From Clostridium tyrobutyricum DSM 2637 = ATCC 25755 = JCM 11008 (lineage in GTDB: Bacteria > Bacillota > Clostridia > Clostridiales > Clostridiaceae), in contig NZ_APMH01000004.1 of the NCBI RefSeq assembly GCF_000359585.1, positions 1-64,000 on the forward strand: a stretch of DNA of 64,000 bases, read 5' to 3'. This document shows, in pieces, positions 7,981 through 18,407 of this stretch (position 1 is its first letter; each line of letters opens with the position of its first letter). The translations under genes were made by a program, and so were the position numbers. Below the pieces are notes generated by a model. It was not told where the DNA came from. It was given only the letters and a program-made list of their open reading frames with translations, and did not search any database.

Positions 7981-8558
7981 CATTTTTTTTTATCTTTTAA
8001 AAGAGGATTCTTTCTTTTTCTTTCTTTTGCTAAATTTATCTGATTTTCTTGCAATTTATTTTGAAGATCTATAAGTTTATACTTCAATGTCTGAATTTTA
8101 AACCTACTTTCCTTATTTTCCAATTTTAATTTTGTATTTTCCTTCACATAGTCCTCAGCTGCATTTTTAGTCATTTCTATTTCTTTCTGTAATTTTTTAA
8201 TTTTATCTTCATCTTCCTCTTGATGTGTGTTTTCTTCATAATTCTTTAATCTTTGTTCAAGTTTTGTATTAAATTCCTGTGTCTGTTTTAACTTATTTTC
8301 ATATGCTGTTTGAATCTTTTTTAGTTTTTGTATTTCCTGTTCAAGTCTCTCATTACGTTCTTTGGTTTTGAACATATCGTCTGCTACATTTACAGCTGAC
8401 AGTATAGCTGCTGAGGAAGTGCTTAATTTATTATTATTTTCCAATATATTTTTTACTTTTTTGTCTACGTAAGTAGATATTCTATGTAAATATTCCTCTT
8501 GCTCGTCCCCTTTTAAGTTATATTCAATGCCATTTATAATAACTGTTACTACGTTCAT
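7980..8558 (-). CDS. zapA: cell division protein ZapA, extended
   Basis: The N-terminal 90 residues match ZapA: VTVIINGIEYNLKGDEQEEYLHRISTYVDKKV and the helix SAAILSAVNVADDMFK. ZapA binds and bundles FtsZ filaments at midcell. The protein is 192 residues, about twice the usual length, because of a long Lys/Glu-rich coiled coil from residue 70 to the end. Such extensions are common in clostridial ZapA. It is monocistronic, with its own terminator, downstream of pheST in the leftward direction. Confidence 0.85.
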   Translation of the reverse strand: MNVVTVIINGIEYNLKGDEQEEYLHRISTYVDKKVKNILENNNKLSTSSAAILSAVNVADDMFKTKERNERLEQEIQKLKKIQTAYENKLKQTQEFNTKLEQRLKNYEENTHQEEDEDKIKKLQKEIEMTKNAAEDYVKENTKLKLENKESRFKIQTLKYKLIDLQNKLQENQINLAKERKRKNPLLKDKKK

Positions 8559-8716
8559 TTGAACACCCTCTCAGATATAGCTATTTTCAGTATTATATAA
8601 GACTATTTTATCACAAATTACATATATATCAAATAGTATTTAGTACGAAATTTCAAAATTTGTAAATTATATAATTATTATGCATTTAATTTTCTCAGAC
8701 ATAAATAAGGAAAAAT

Positions 8717-8748
8717 AATATACCGATAAAATCTACTATCGGTATATT
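8717..8748 (-). terminator. pheST terminator
   Basis: A 12-bp stem AATATACCGATA / TATCGGTATATT lies 14 nt past the pheT stop. On the minus strand ATTTTTCC follows. Confidence 0.85.
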
Positions 8749-8761
8749 ATTTTTAATATAT

Positions 8762-11140
8762 CTATCTTAATTTTGCACCAAACTTATTTTCCAAAGATTT
8801 CAATATCTTTTCATGAACTTTGTTTACTTCTTTATCTGTCAATGTCTTATTTTCCACCCTATAGGATATGGAATAGGCAATAGATTTTTTACCATCTTCT
8901 ACTTGCTTTCCAGTATATACATCAAAGAGCTTTATATTTTCAACCATATTCCCACCCTTTTTCAATATAACTTCTTCTATATCCTGAACCAAAATATCCT
9001 TATCTACCAATATTGCAATGTCCCTTGATACTGCAGGAAATTTTGGAAGTGGTTTATACTTTATATCTGAATCAGCATATTTATAGAGTAAATCTAAATT
9101 TAACTCTGCCAAATAGCATCTTTCATCTATACCATAATTATCTGTTACACTTGGATGTATTTCACCAATTACCCCTACCAAATTTTTCTTTATAAACAAG
9201 CTTGCAGTTTTACCTGGATGAAAACTTGGATTTTCACTTTCTCTTTTAAATGAGAAATTATTTATTTTAAGATTATCCAAAATATTTTCAACTACACCTT
9301 TCAAATCAAAATAATCAGCTTTCCCATACATTCCTATGGCTACTATATTATTTTCTACTGGAAGTTTGCTTAAATCCTTACCTGGTATATAAGTCTTTCC
9401 TATTTCAAATAATCTAACGAATTTATTGTTTCTAGAATAATTTCTACTAAGTGCTTCCATCATTGAAGGAATAGTAGTAGTTCTCATTATACTATAGTCC
9501 TCACCTAATGGATTTTTTATGGATACTACATTTCTCAGGCTGCTGTCTTCTGGAAGGCATATTTTATCAAAAACCTTTTTACTATAGAAAGAATAACTTA
9601 TGGATTGATTCAATCCACTTCCAATTAAAATATCTATAAGTTTATCATCCATCTTCTGCTTTGGATTCTTTCCACCTTTTGTACTTACACTTTCTATCAT
9701 AGTAGAAGGGACTTTACCGTACCCATATATTCTTGCTACTTCCTCTGCTACATCTTCTCTTATATTTATGTCACTTCTAAAGGTTGGAACGTATATTTTT
9801 AATACATCTCCATTTAATCCTGTATTTAATTCAAGTCTGTCTAAATAATTTACCATATCTTCTTTAGATATATCTGTACCTAAAAAACTATTTATCCATT
9901 TAGAATCAACCTCTACATAATGAGGTTCAACTCTTTCATTATAAATGTCAATATTTTCCCCAATTATCTCACCTGCATTAAGTTCCTCTATTAAGTGACA
10001 AGCTCTATCCATGGCAAGTTTTGCGAGATTTGGATCGATGTCTTTTTCAAACCTTGATGAAGCTTCTGTCCTTATAGCAAGTTTTTGACTGGAAACTCTT
10101 ATATTGGTTCCATCAAAATTTGCACATTCAAAAACTATATGTGTAGTATCATTCTTGACTTCTGAATCCAATCCACCCATTATTCCTGCAATACCTATTG
10201 CTGTACTTCCATCTCTAATAGTGAGTATACTGTCATCAAGTTCCCTTTCTTCTCCATCCAATGTAGTAAACTTTTCACCATTTTCAGCTCTTTTTACAAC
10301 TATATTGTTAGATTTTATCTGCCTTATATCATAAGCATGCATTGGCTGACCAAGCTCCAGCATGACAAAATTGGTTATATCAACTATATTGTTTATAGGT
10401 CTTACTCCTGCCTCTAAAAGTCTTTCCTGCATCCATCCAGGTGACTGCTCAACTTTTACATTTTTTATTTCTTTAGCTATGTATCTTTTACAAAGTGCAT
10501 CTTCTATATCAACTTTTAATGTATTTTCAGTTTTTTCACTTTCCGACTCACTATATGTAACATCTGGCATATTGTACTTTGTATTCAAAGTAGCTGCAGT
10601 CTCCCTTGCTATTCCTATAACACTCAGACAATCCGGTCTGTTTGATGTTATTTCAAAATCTATGATACTGCTCTCCATCTCCAAAACCTGCTTTATATCT
10701 TTTCCAATTGGAGTATCCTGTGGAAGTATCATAAGTCCATAAACTGGTTTATCTCCTGCTATTCCAAGTTCCTCCTCAGAGCAAAACATTCCATTTGATA
10801 ATATTCCTCTAAGTTTTCCCTTCTTTATCTTCATTCCACCATTAAGGGTTGAACCATGAAGCGCAACTGGAACTATATCCTGTTCCTTCATATTCGTAGC
10901 TGCAGTTACAATTTGAATTGGATCTTCTTTTCCTATATCTACCTGACAAACAACTAATTTATCTGCATCCGGATGTGGTTCTATTTTTATAATCTTTCCT
11001 GTAACTACATTTTTTATTTCATCTCCTGTAGTAACGACTTCTTCTACTTTTGAGCCACTTAAAGTCAGTCTGTCTCCTAACTCTTTAGCTGGAATATCTA
11101 TATTAACATAATCTTTTAACCATTTAACTGGAACCTTCAT
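8762..11140 (-). CDS. pheT: phenylalanyl-tRNA synthetase beta subunit
   Basis: The full-length 792-residue beta subunit pairs with PheS as an alpha2-beta2 enzyme charging tRNA-Phe. Domains in order: B1 ([13 protein letters not shown]), tRNA-binding EMAP-like domain ([20 protein letters not shown], 48-67), the B3/B4 editing module ([17 protein letters not shown] and beyond), B5, the catalytic-like core ([16 protein letters not shown]), and the C-terminal anticodon-binding FDX-ACB domain ([13 protein letters not shown]). ATG follows AAGGAGGAAATTTT. It lies 42 nt after pheS and shares the T-box leader. Confidence 0.97.
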   Translation of the reverse strand: MKVPVKWLKDYVNIDIPAKELGDRLTLSGSKVEEVVTTGDEIKNVVTGKIIKIEPHPDADKLVVCQVDIGKEDPIQIVTAATNMKEQDIVPVALHGSTLNGGMKIKKGKLRGILSNGMFCSEEELGIAGDKPVYGLMILPQDTPIGKDIKQVLEMESSIIDFEITSNRPDCLSVIGIARETAATLNTKYNMPDVTYSESESEKTENTLKVDIEDALCKRYIAKEIKNVKVEQSPGWMQERLLEAGVRPINNIVDITNFVMLELGQPMHAYDIRQIKSNNIVVKRAENGEKFTTLDGEERELDDSILTIRDGSTAIGIAGIMGGLDSEVKNDTTHIVFECANFDGTNIRVSSQKLAIRTEASSRFEKDIDPNLAKLAMDRACHLIEELNAGEIIGENIDIYNERVEPHYVEVDSKWINSFLGTDISKEDMVNYLDRLELNTGLNGDVLKIYVPTFRSDINIREDVAEEVARIYGYGKVPSTMIESVSTKGGKNPKQKMDDKLIDILIGSGLNQSISYSFYSKKVFDKICLPEDSSLRNVVSIKNPLGEDYSIMRTTTIPSMMEALSRNYSRNNKFVRLFEIGKTYIPGKDLSKLPVENNIVAIGMYGKADYFDLKGVVENILDNLKINNFSFKRESENPSFHPGKTASLFIKKNLVGVIGEIHPSVTDNYGIDERCYLAELNLDLLYKYADSDIKYKPLPKFPAVSRDIAILVDKDILVQDIEEVILKKGGNMVENIKLFDVYTGKQVEDGKKSIAYSISYRVENKTLTDKEVNKVHEKILKSLENKFGAKLR

Positions 11141-11182
11141 AAAATTTCCTCCTTAAATACATATTGATTTTAGTTATAAAGT

Positions 11183-12205
11183 TTAAAATTGATTTAAAAA
11201 TCTCATATCACTTTCATACATATTTCTTATATCATCTATTCCATATTTCAACATAACCATTCTGTCTACTCCCATTCCAAAAGCAAATCCGCTGTAAACT
11301 TCAGGATCTATTCCACAGTTTCTAAGTACTTGAGGATGAACCATACCGCATCCTAAAAGTTCTATCCATCCTTCACCCTTGCACACTTTACATCCCTTTC
11401 CATTACATACAAAACAGGTTGCATCCATTTCTGCTGATGGCTCTGTAAAAGGAAAATGATGAGGTCTGAATTTGGTCTTCATTTCACTTCCAAACATCTT
11501 TTTAGCAAATAATTCAAGAGTTCCCTTCAAGTTTGCAAAAGTTATTCCTTTATCTACTACAAGTCCTTCCATTTGATAGAATATAGGAGAATGCGTAGCA
11601 TCTACTGCATCTGAACGATAAACCTTCCCTGGTGATATCATCTTTATAGGTGGTTTTTGCTTCTCCATAGTTCTTATCTGGGTAGGAGAAGTTTGAGTCC
11701 TTAAAACTACATTGTCATTTATATAGAAAGTGTCCTGTTCTCCTCTTGCAGGATGATTTTTAGGTATATTAAGTGCCTCAAAATTATAATAGTCCTTTTC
11801 AACTTCAGGTCCATCTTCTATAGAGAATCCCATTGAAATGAATATTTGCTTCATCTCCTCTAGTGTTTGCTCGAGAGGATGCCTTTTACCTATAACCTGT
11901 TTTCTTCCAGGCATAGTTATATCAATAACTTCACTTTCCAATTTACTTTCACGTTTTAATTTCTTTATCTTGCTTGAAGTCTCCTCTATAGCACTTTCAA
12001 GAGTATTTCTTATTTCATTGGCAAGTTTTCCTATTACCGGCCTTTCCTCTTTTGAAAGATCCTTCATTCCTCTAAGTATTTTAGTAAGCTCACCTTTTTT
12101 TCCAAGATACTTGACTCTTATATCCTCTACCTGTATATCATCTTTAATGTTTTTCAGTTCATCAATAGCATTTTGCTTTATGTCATCCAATTTTTCTTTT
12201 ATCAT
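11183..12205 (-). CDS. pheS: phenylalanyl-tRNA synthetase alpha subunit
   Basis: The 340-residue catalytic subunit starts with a coiled-coil (residues 1-90). The class II core follows, with motif 2 region [26 protein letters not shown], Cys-rich insert [19 protein letters not shown] and motif 3 [17 protein letters not shown]. An upstream in-frame ATG at 12223 has no RBS, while ATG at 12205 has AGGGAGC at about 8 nt and gives the usual PheS length. The CxxC-CxxC insert suggests a bound zinc, seen in several clostridial PheS. Confidence 0.96.
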   Translation of the reverse strand: MIKEKLDDIKQNAIDELKNIKDDIQVEDIRVKYLGKKGELTKILRGMKDLSKEERPVIGKLANEIRNTLESAIEETSSKIKKLKRESKLESEVIDITMPGRKQVIGKRHPLEQTLEEMKQIFISMGFSIEDGPEVEKDYYNFEALNIPKNHPARGEQDTFYINDNVVLRTQTSPTQIRTMEKQKPPIKMISPGKVYRSDAVDATHSPIFYQMEGLVVDKGITFANLKGTLELFAKKMFGSEMKTKFRPHHFPFTEPSAEMDATCFVCNGKGCKVCKGEGWIELLGCGMVHPQVLRNCGIDPEVYSGFAFGMGVDRMVMLKYGIDDIRNMYESDMRFLNQF

Positions 12206-12255
12206 ATTGCTTGCTCCCTTCATTAATATATAGACAAGTTCATAAAATTTTCAAA

Positions 12256-12514
12256 ATAAAAAAGTCCATCCTTAACATAGGACGAACTATAACTATCCGT
12301 GGTACCACCCAAATTGATATTTTTTAAATATCCTCTTAAATAGATTTAACGATCTAATACGCCAACTGCTACTCTTGTTCACACTTGGGACTCCGGAGTG
12401 AACTTCAAAACACGATTAATTTAAGAAAATTTTCAGCTGTAATTTTCTCTCTCTATGAAACAATCAAACTTCTACTCTCTCCATCAAAGTCAATATATAA
12501 TTTATATTACATGT
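12256..12514 (-). promoter_or_regulatory. T-box leader for pheST (Phe specifier)
   Basis: Read on the minus strand, the leader holds the hallmark GGGTGGTACCACGGA at 12310-12296, then the terminator hairpin TCGTCCT-loop-AGGATGGA (12284-12264) with a T run at 12263-12256. The specifier is probably UUC at 12402-12400, in GAAGTTCACTCC, which matches tRNA-Phe (GAA anticodon) and is followed by the usual purine. Uncharged tRNA-Phe should stabilise the antiterminator and let transcription enter pheS. The codon is placed by inspection, not by a folded structure. Confidence 0.88.
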
Positions 12515-12519
12515 TTTTA

Positions 12520-12548
12520 ATATTACAATTATTTTATTATATTGTCAA
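12520..12548 (-). promoter_or_regulatory. vegetative promoter of pheST
   Basis: TTGACA (12548-12543), a 17-nt spacer and TAATAT (12525-12520) on the minus strand form a near-consensus sigma-A promoter. Transcription would start near 12513, just before the T-box leader. Confidence 0.75.
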
Positions 12549-12555
12549 CATTAAA

Positions 12556-13344
12556 CTAATTCGAATTCTGTCTTACTATCTCAAACATCATTATAGAAGC
12601 AGCGACGGAGGCATTTAGAGATTCTGCTCCTCCCGGCATTGGTATTTTTACTTTAATATCAGACATATTCATTATATCACTGCTTAGTCCATTTCCTTCA
12701 TTGCCAACTGCCAATATTATTTTATCATTTAATGAAACATCGTAAAAATTAAATTCAGTATCAAGAACACTTGCTACAATTTTAAAACCATTTTCTCTTA
12801 AAAATTTAACTTTGTCAAGATTGCAATCTTCAATTATTGGAACATGAAAAATGGAGCCCATGGTGGATCTTAATGTTTTACTATTGTATATATCCACTGT
12901 ACCTTTTGTAATTATTAACCCCAATGCTCCTGATGCATGTGCACTTCTTATTATAGTACCCATGTTTCCAGGATCTTGAACTCTGTCTGCCAATACATAG
13001 AATCCTATTTTATTTTCAACTTCCAACTTTTTATCATCAACTACAGCAATTATTCCCTGGGAATTCCCAGTATCACTTATAGTTTTAAATGCTTCATCTG
13101 ATAAATAATATATTTTACTATTATTCTGATAACATATACTCTTCATAGATTTGTAGTTTTCCCATTTGTCCAATGCATTCTCATTTATAAAAATTATTGA
13201 AACATTGAATTGTGATTTTAAAGCCTCTTCTACAAATCTAAATCCTTCTATTAAGAACTTGCCTTTTTCACTTCTATATTTTCTCTCTTTTAATTTCTTA
13301 GCTTCTTTAATCTGCAGATTATTTTTACTTCTTATTATATCCAT
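12556..13344 (-). CDS. TrmH/SpoU-family RNA 2'-O-methyltransferase
   Basis: A 262-residue SPOUT enzyme using S-adenosylmethionine. The N-terminal L30e-like substrate domain covers about residues 1-95 (IRSKNNLQIKEAKKLKERKYR). The SPOUT knot carries the three motifs VQDPGNMGTIIRSAHASG (motif 1), IILAVGNEGNGLS (motif 2) and VKIPMPGGAESLNASVAASIMMFE (motif 3). It is most like the RlmB/TsnR-type 23S rRNA methylases found upstream of pheST in many Firmicutes. The exact target nucleotide cannot be told from the sequence. Confidence 0.9.
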   Translation of the reverse strand: MDIIRSKNNLQIKEAKKLKERKYRSEKGKFLIEGFRFVEEALKSQFNVSIIFINENALDKWENYKSMKSICYQNNSKIYYLSDEAFKTISDTGNSQGIIAVVDDKKLEVENKIGFYVLADRVQDPGNMGTIIRSAHASGALGLIITKGTVDIYNSKTLRSTMGSIFHVPIIEDCNLDKVKFLRENGFKIVASVLDTEFNFYDVSLNDKIILAVGNEGNGLSSDIMNMSDIKVKIPMPGGAESLNASVAASIMMFEIVRQNSN

Positions 13345-13396
13345 TGAACTTTCACCTGCATCCTGTATTTAAAAATATACTGAATAAATTATAAAA

Positions 13397-13416
13397 GAGT
13401 GTAGAAAACTACACTC
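13397..13416 (-). terminator. infC-rpmI-rplT terminator
   Basis: A perfect 8-bp stem GAGTGTAG / CTACACTC with a 4-nt loop lies 15 nt beyond the rplT stop, followed on the minus strand by TTTTATAATTTATT. Confidence 0.85.
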
Positions 13417-13431
13417 CTATGTAAAAACATA

Positions 13432-13791
13432 CTATGCACTTAATTGTTTCTTAGCTATATCAGCTAATTCAGTAAATGCTTTTGGATCATTTATTGCTAT
13501 TTCTGAAAGCATTTTTCTATTTAAATCTACACCTGCAGTTTTTATACCATTAATAAATTTTGAATATGAAAGACCATTTAATCTTGCTGCAGCATTTATT
13601 CTTGCTATCCAAAGTTTTCTAAAATCTCTTTTCTTTAATCTTCTTCCTACATATGCATTTCTAAATGCTCTTATAACGGACTCATTTGCAGTTTTAAATA
13701 ATCTTCTTCTTCCACCATAATAGCCTTTTGCTAACTTTAATATTTTTTTATGATATTTACGAGCATTTACCGCTCTTTTTACTCTTGCCAT
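13432..13791 (-). CDS. rplT: 50S ribosomal protein L20
   Basis: The full 119-residue L20: basic N-terminal helix [31 protein letters not shown], then [27 protein letters not shown]20 binds 23S rRNA early in assembly. In Gram-positive bacteria it also represses its own operon through the infC leader. It is last in infC-rpmI-rplT, 28 nt after rpmI. Confidence 0.98.
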   Translation of the reverse strand: MARVKRAVNARKYHKKILKLAKGYYGGRRRLFKTANESVIRAFRNAYVGRRLKKRDFRKLWIARINAAARLNGLSYSKFINGIKTAGVDLNRKMLSEIAINDPKAFTELADIAKKQLSA

Positions 13792-13819
13792 TTTTTAACC
13801 TCCTTCTCGAAATTCCTAA

Positions 13820-14017
13820 TTATACATAAGGTAATAAATTTTTCATAGTTTTTTCTTGAGACTGTGAAACATATCCTGTTTTTCTAAGATTTCTCTTTAC
13901 CTTAGAAGTTTTACCTGATAATTTATGACTTTTAAAAGCTTTTGCTCTCTTAAGTTTTCCTGTTCCTGTAACCTTAAATCTTTTTGCAGCGCCTCTGTTA
14001 GTTTTCATTTTTGGCAT
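13820..14017 (-). CDS. rpmI: 50S ribosomal protein L35
   Basis: The 65-residue L35, highly basic, with the typical start [20 protein letters not shown] and [20 protein letters not shown]. It is the middle gene of infC-rpmI-rplT with a GGAGG RBS. Confidence 0.98.
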   Translation of the reverse strand: MPKMKTNRGAAKRFKVTGTGKLKRAKAFKSHKLSGKTSKVKRNLRKTGYVSQSQEKTMKNLLPYV

Positions 14018-14043
14018 GACAAATTCCTCCTCTCAATATATTA

Positions 14044-14553
14044 TTACTTTTTAGATGATAAAACCATTATCATATTTCTTCCTTCAAGCTTTGGTCTCTT
14101 TTCTACTACACCAATATCTTCAAGCTTAGAAGAAAAATTTTCTAATATTTTTCTTCCAGTAAATGAATATTCTGCCTGTCTTCCTCTAAATCTAACAGTT
14201 ACTTTAACTTTATCTCCTGCGTTCAAAAATTTTCTCGCATGATCGGCCTTGATGGAGATATCATGTTCTTCAATAGTAGGGCTAAATCTAATCTCTTTAA
14301 TATTTATAACTCTTTGATTTTTCTTAGCCTCTTTCTCTTTTTTAGTTTGCTCGTAAATGAATTTACCATAGTCCATAATTTTACAAACCGGTGGTTTGGC
14401 ATTTGGTGATATCATTACCAAATCCAATTCATTTTCCTCTGCAATTCCAAGAGCTTCTTTTGAAGATATTATTCCCAATTGACTTCCATCATTTCCAATA
14501 ACCCTTACTTCTTTTTCTCTTATATTTTCATTTACAAGAAAGCCTTTGCTAAT
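14044..14553 (-). CDS. infC: translation initiation factor IF-3 (ATT start)
   Basis: The 169-residue IF-3 has its N domain ([23 protein letters not shown], then [19 protein letters not shown]), linker and C domain ([35 protein letters not shown]). It keeps the 30S subunit free and checks the initiator tRNA. No ATG, GTG or TTG fits. ATT at 14553-14551 follows GGGAGGTG by 6 nt and gives the expected N-terminus, as with the AUU start of E. coli infC. IF-3 discriminates against such starts, so this implies autogenous control. The frame stays open further upstream, but that part lies in the leader. Confidence 0.93.
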   Translation of the reverse strand: MSKGFLVNENIREKEVRVIGNDGSQLGIISSKEALGIAEENELDLVMISPNAKPPVCKIMDYGKFIYEQTKKEKEAKKNQRVINIKEIRFSPTIEEHDISIKADHARKFLNAGDKVKVTVRFRGRQAEYSFTGRKILENFSSKLEDIGVVEKRPKLEGRNMIMVLSSKK

Positions 14554-14559
14554 AGTTTT

Positions 14560-14770
14560 CACCTCCCAAGTAAAATTACCTAAACAGCACATATAAAAAA
14601 GAGACGGCACACGCCGTCTCTTAAACTCCAATAGTAAAAGTATAATAAAGGATTTATATTCAAATCCTTGATAACCATACCAGCAGCATTACGCGCTGTA
14701 AGGTGAGAAACGGCTGGTTTCTTCTTTAACTCAATGTCCTTAATTATACTATCAATATTTCTCATTGTCA
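14560..14770 (-). promoter_or_regulatory. infC operon leader with attenuator (L20-type)
   Basis: About 210 nt of untranslated leader precede infC. A strong hairpin AGAGACGGC / GCCGTCTCT (14622-14599) followed by TTTTTTATAT on the minus strand is a premature terminator. Upstream is a conserved-looking segment with AAACCAGCCGTTTCTCACC. In Bacillus subtilis L20 binding to such a leader causes premature termination of infC-rpmI-rplT. The same arrangement is inferred here. An overlapping open frame of 63 codons has no good RBS. Confidence 0.75.
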
Positions 14771-14781
14771 ATAAAATAAAT

Positions 14782-15465
14782 TTAAAATTTCATTTTTTTT
14801 ACACTGCCCATTTGAAAATGTGCTCCTATTTTTGTTTCACCAAGGCAATAGGAACATATAGCTGATGGCATAGTAAATCTAAGTTTCTTGCCGTCAAAAT
14901 CTTCAACTCCATCTGCGTTTTTAAAATTCATTCCAAGTTGAAAAGCTCCCTGTCCAGTTATTCCATTTACAAACAAAATTCTGGTCTTGGGATTTGACTG
15001 TTTTACATGAAATGAAAATACCTCTCTTTCGGCCTGAGATACAATGTCACCCTTTGTTATTACTACAATATCTGCAAATTTTAACATGGGACCTATTTTT
15101 TTAGGAGTATTTACTCCAGAAAGACAGTCTATTACACATACAGAAAGAACTCCTCTAATATGAGGCGAGCATCTATTGCACAAGCCTGCACTTTCAGTTA
15201 TCAAATAATCAAATTCACTTTCTATTCCCCATTTAACACAATCTTCTATATTGCTTACATAAAAGTGATCAGGACAAAGGCCTCCGGAAAGACCAACTTT
15301 TACATCCACTCCTGCTTTTTTATACAATTCATCATCATATGTGGAGAGGCAGTCAAATTTTATAACCCCTATCCTATAATTACTATCCTTAAGATTTTTT
15401 ACAGTCTTCAAAATAACAGATGTCTTCCCAGAAGATGGCGGACCAGCTACAGTTATTAATTTCAT
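14782..15465 (-). CDS. CobW/HypB/UreG-like GTPase, Cys-rich
   Basis: A 227-residue G3E-type P-loop GTPase. The Walker A motif is GPPSSGKTS (8-16). ESAGLCNRCSPHIRG near 95 follows the switch region, and TKGD (about 137) is the guanine-specificity motif. It has three Cys pairs or singles around the centre (CPDH, LCNRC) and a C-terminal CSYC, so metal binding is likely. G3E GTPases load metals or cofactors into enzymes. It lies 19 nt downstream of the ABC ATPase at 15485-16522, and the two are surely co-transcribed. The client enzyme is not identifiable here. Confidence 0.8.
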   Translation of the reverse strand: MKLITVAGPPSSGKTSVILKTVKNLKDSNYRIGVIKFDCLSTYDDELYKKAGVDVKVGLSGGLCPDHFYVSNIEDCVKWGIESEFDYLITESAGLCNRCSPHIRGVLSVCVIDCLSGVNTPKKIGPMLKFADIVVITKGDIVSQAEREVFSFHVKQSNPKTRILFVNGITGQGAFQLGMNFKNADGVEDFDGKKLRFTMPSAICSYCLGETKIGAHFQMGSVKKMKF

Positions 15466-15484
15466 ATACTCATCCCCTTCGGTT

Positions 15485-16522
15485 TTAATCTATTTTAAAA
15501 TATTTCTTTATGTCAAAATCTATAGTTTCTCCTTCTCTTAATTTGTTTCTTATTCCAACAAGTTTAGCATCAAATTTTTCCAGTATATCAACATTGCTTC
15601 GTTCCTTGCTGTTAGTCTCTATTATCTTTTTAATGCCGCCATTTTTTATAACCATCCTTTTATTGCCTATAAGAGCAAGTATAGGATCATGAGTGGACAT
15701 CAATATTATCTTTTCTTCTTTCATCAATACTTCAATGGCCATTTTTCTATCAATACCTGCATTTTCTATTTCATCAATCAATACAATAGGAGACTTGCTT
15801 AAGAGAGCTGTATCTGCAATCATAAGCGCCCTTGATTGACCACCACTTAGCTGAGTTACCGGAACATCTTTCAAAAATTTTTCTCCTGCCAGATCATTGG
15901 CACATTTTATTATGGATTCAACTATTTCTTCGACATTGTCAACCATACGGCTTTCAGCATGCATGGTTATAAATTCCTCCACAGTTACATCCATTACAAA
16001 ATTCATGTTTTGGGACAGCTGTGCCACCAATTTATTATCCATTGAAAAGCGTTCATTTTCTTCTGGTACACTTCCGTTTACAAGTATCTGCCTTCCTGTA
16101 GGTGTATCTTTTTGGGCGAGACACTCTATGTCCTCCAATAATCTGCTTTTTCCCGAACCAGTGTGTCCAACTATACAGATTATTTCTCCGGGTTTAAATG
16201 TAATTTTTACATCTTCTTCTATACCTGATTTGTCATGTCCTCCAATAACAGTTATAGATTTTATGGTATATCGGCCTGTATTTTTTATTTCCTTCATTTT
16301 CTCTATAAAAGATAAAAATTCATGTAAAATTTGTTTTTTATTAGAACCTGATTCTTCCAGATACTCTATGTCTAGTGTTGATATAATCTGTTTTGCATTC
16401 ATTGATTTGTCAAAATCTCTAATTCCAATGGCTATAAAAAAGTCTTTTACATTAGGATATTCTTTATACAAATTTTCTATTGCAATATCAGCTTCATTAT
16501 TTTCTCCAATAAAATTTTTCAT
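15485..16522 (-). CDS. soluble ABC ATPase with DUF1858-like N-terminus
   Basis: The 345-residue protein has one ABC domain: Walker A GHTGSGKS (119-126), signature LSGGQSR (225-231), Walker B IVLIDE (246-251) and switch His in STHD. The first 55 residues (LYKEYPNVKDFFIAIGIRDFDKSM) resemble the small DUF1858-type helical domain. No membrane protein or substrate-binding gene is nearby, so a transporter role is unlikely. It is paired with a G3E GTPase, suggesting an energy-coupled metallo- or cofactor-maturation pair. This is inference from context, since no characterised pair is recognised. Confidence 0.75.
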   Translation of the reverse strand: MKNFIGENNEADIAIENLYKEYPNVKDFFIAIGIRDFDKSMNAKQIISTLDIEYLEESGSNKKQILHEFLSFIEKMKEIKNTGRYTIKSITVIGGHDKSGIEEDVKITFKPGEIICIVGHTGSGKSRLLEDIECLAQKDTPTGRQILVNGSVPEENERFSMDNKLVAQLSQNMNFVMDVTVEEFITMHAESRMVDNVEEIVESIIKCANDLAGEKFLKDVPVTQLSGGQSRALMIADTALLSKSPIVLIDEIENAGIDRKMAIEVLMKEEKIILMSTHDPILALIGNKRMVIKNGGIKKIIETNSKERSNVDILEKFDAKLVGIRNKLREGETIDFDIKKYFKID

Positions 16523-16772
16523 AGAATCTCCACCTTAAAATCAAATAATATATATAATTATAATATTAATTTGTTAAAAATTGAAGTGTAAATTTTATAC
16601 TTTATAAAATTCATTACATTTTATAATGCAATTTTAATATTGCCATATATACTCCAACTGACTTGTTAATAATAAATATATTATCTATAATATATTTTAT
16701 GAAGTAGTTGTTTTTTCGTATAATTTCATACTATATTATAGCAAATTTATTATAAATGACGAGGTGTTTCCA

Positions 16773-17576
16773 ATGAAAAAGGTACTAACTATTGCAGGTT
16801 CTGACAGTTCAGGAGGTGCTGGAATACAGGCAGATCTGAAAACCATGAGTGCTTTAGGTGTATTTGGCATGAGTGTCATAACAGCAGTCACAGCTCAAAA
16901 CACTATAGGTGTACAAGGGGTAATGGATGTAACTCCAGAAATTGTAGAAGCTCAGATAAGATCTATATTTGATGATATAAATGTAGATGCTGTAAAAATA
17001 GGTATGGTTTCAAATAGCAAAACTATCTCTATAATAAAAAAATTATTGAAACAATATGATGTTAATAATATAATTTTAGATCCTGTAATGGTTTCAAAAA
17101 GTGGATATTTTCTACTAAAAAAAGAAGCTCAATCTGCTATAAAGGATCTCATAAGCATAGTAGACATAGTCACCCCCAATATTCCTGAGGCAGAAGTCTT
17201 AACTAGTTTAAAGATAGAAAATCGAGATGACATGATAAAAGCTGCTTTTGAAATACAAAAATTAGGTGCTAAAAATGTTCTTGTAAAAGGTGGACACAGA
17301 TGCAACGATGCAAATGACATATTGTTGTATAATAATCAAATACTGGATTTAGAAAGTACTAGAATACATACTAAAAACACCCACGGTACCGGTTGTACAT
17401 TGTCTTCAGCTATAGCCTCCCATATTGCAAAAGGTTATAGTATAGACAGCGCTATTTCTCTTTCAAAAAAATATATAACAACAGCCATAGAAAACTCTTT
17501 TCCTATTGGACATGGAGTTGGCCCTGTAGGACATTTTATAGAGCTATATAAAAAAGCGGGAATTTCATACGATTAA
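16773..17576 (+). CDS. thiD: HMP/HMP-P kinase
   Basis: The 267-residue ThiD phosphorylates hydroxymethylpyrimidine to HMP-PP for thiamine synthesis or salvage. Markers: [23 protein letters not shown] at the start, [18 protein letters not shown] and the C-terminal anion-hole loop [20 protein letters not shown] at 16764 overlaps the RBS; ATG at 16773 has AGGTG at 6 nt. It leads thiD-thiM-thiE. No TPP riboswitch was seen upstream. Confidence 0.95.
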   Translation: MKKVLTIAGSDSSGGAGIQADLKTMSALGVFGMSVITAVTAQNTIGVQGVMDVTPEIVEAQIRSIFDDINVDAVKIGMVSNSKTISIIKKLLKQYDVNNIILDPVMVSKSGYFLLKKEAQSAIKDLISIVDIVTPNIPEAEVLTSLKIENRDDMIKAAFEIQKLGAKNVLVKGGHRCNDANDILLYNNQILDLESTRIHTKNTHGTGCTLSSAIASHIAKGYSIDSAISLSKKYITTAIENSFPIGHGVGPVGHFIELYKKAGISYD

Positions 17577-17597
17577 TAAAATTTTGGAGGCAATAAA

Positions 17598-18407
17598 ATG
17601 ACTGATAACAATATAAATAAACTATGCAGCGTATTAACAGATATTAGAAAAAAAGTTCCACTTGTTCAATGCATTACAAATCATGTTACTATCAATGACT
17701 GTGCAAATATACTGCTTGCCTATGGTGCTTCACCTGCCATGTGCGAGGCCTATGATGAAGTATTTGACTTTGTAAAGATAGCTCAGGCACTCTATATAAA
17801 CCTTGGTACCCTTAACAAAGAACAGGAAGCTTCAGTAATACTTGCAGCAGAATCTGCAAAAATACATAACATACCTGTAATTCTTGATCCTGTAGCCTGT
17901 GCTGCAATTCCAAGAAAAATCAATGTTATAAATAGAATTTTTCAAGTTGGAAAAGTTGATGTTATAAAGGGAAATATAGGAGAAATAAATTTTTTGGCAG
18001 GTAAATCTTCAAATGTAAAAGGCGTTGATTCTCTAGATAATTCAGAAGGAGCCCTGGATAGTTGTAAAATTCTTGCTCAAAAATATAATTGCATCGTGGC
18101 AGCCACTGGAGAAAATGATTTTATAACAGATGGTAAGTCCAGTGCAATAATTAATAACAACACACCTATGCTGACTAAAATAACTGGTGCAGGATGTATG
18201 CTTGGTGCCTTATGTGGTGCGGCTGCAGGCTGCTCTGAAGATAAATTCATTGCAACTACATCTGCTATACTTTCAATGAATATAGCAGCAGAAGAAGCTT
18301 TCAAAGAAGCAAAGGCTCCTGGAAGCTTTAGAATAAAATTAATAGATTACATATATGATTTAACTGAAGACAAGCTAAGGAAAGGTGGAAAAATAATATG
18401 GCAGTAG
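17598..18407 (+). CDS. thiM: hydroxyethylthiazole kinase
   Basis: The 269-residue ThiM phosphorylates the thiazole moiety for thiamine salvage. Diagnostic stretches are [51 protein letters not shown] and the catalytic [17 protein letters not shown]. It lies 21 nt after thiD with a GGAGG RBS and overlaps thiE by 10 nt. Confidence 0.95.
   Translation: MTDNNINKLCSVLTDIRKKVPLVQCITNHVTINDCANILLAYGASPAMCEAYDEVFDFVKIAQALYINLGTLNKEQEASVILAAESAKIHNIPVILDPVACAAIPRKINVINRIFQVGKVDVIKGNIGEINFLAGKSSNVKGVDSLDNSEGALDSCKILAQKYNCIVAATGENDFITDGKSSAIINNNTPMLTKITGAGCMLGALCGAAAGCSEDKFIATTSAILSMNIAAEEAFKEAKAPGSFRIKLIDYIYDLTEDKLRKGGKIIWQ

Noticed and set aside
10362-10742. 126-codon frame antisense to pheT
   Set aside because: It is a by-product of the pheT coding sequence and has no RBS.
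14580-14771. 63-codon open frame upstream of infC
   Set aside because: It lies across the leader attenuator and its T run, has no good RBS, and is better explained as the regulatory leader.
15897-16538. 213-codon frame antisense to the ABC ATPase gene
   Set aside because: The opposite strand has clear Walker and signature motifs; this frame has no RBS and no recognisable domain.
16523-16772. Possible TPP riboswitch before thiD
   Set aside because: No CUGAGA-type thi-box or matching helices were found in the AT-rich region.
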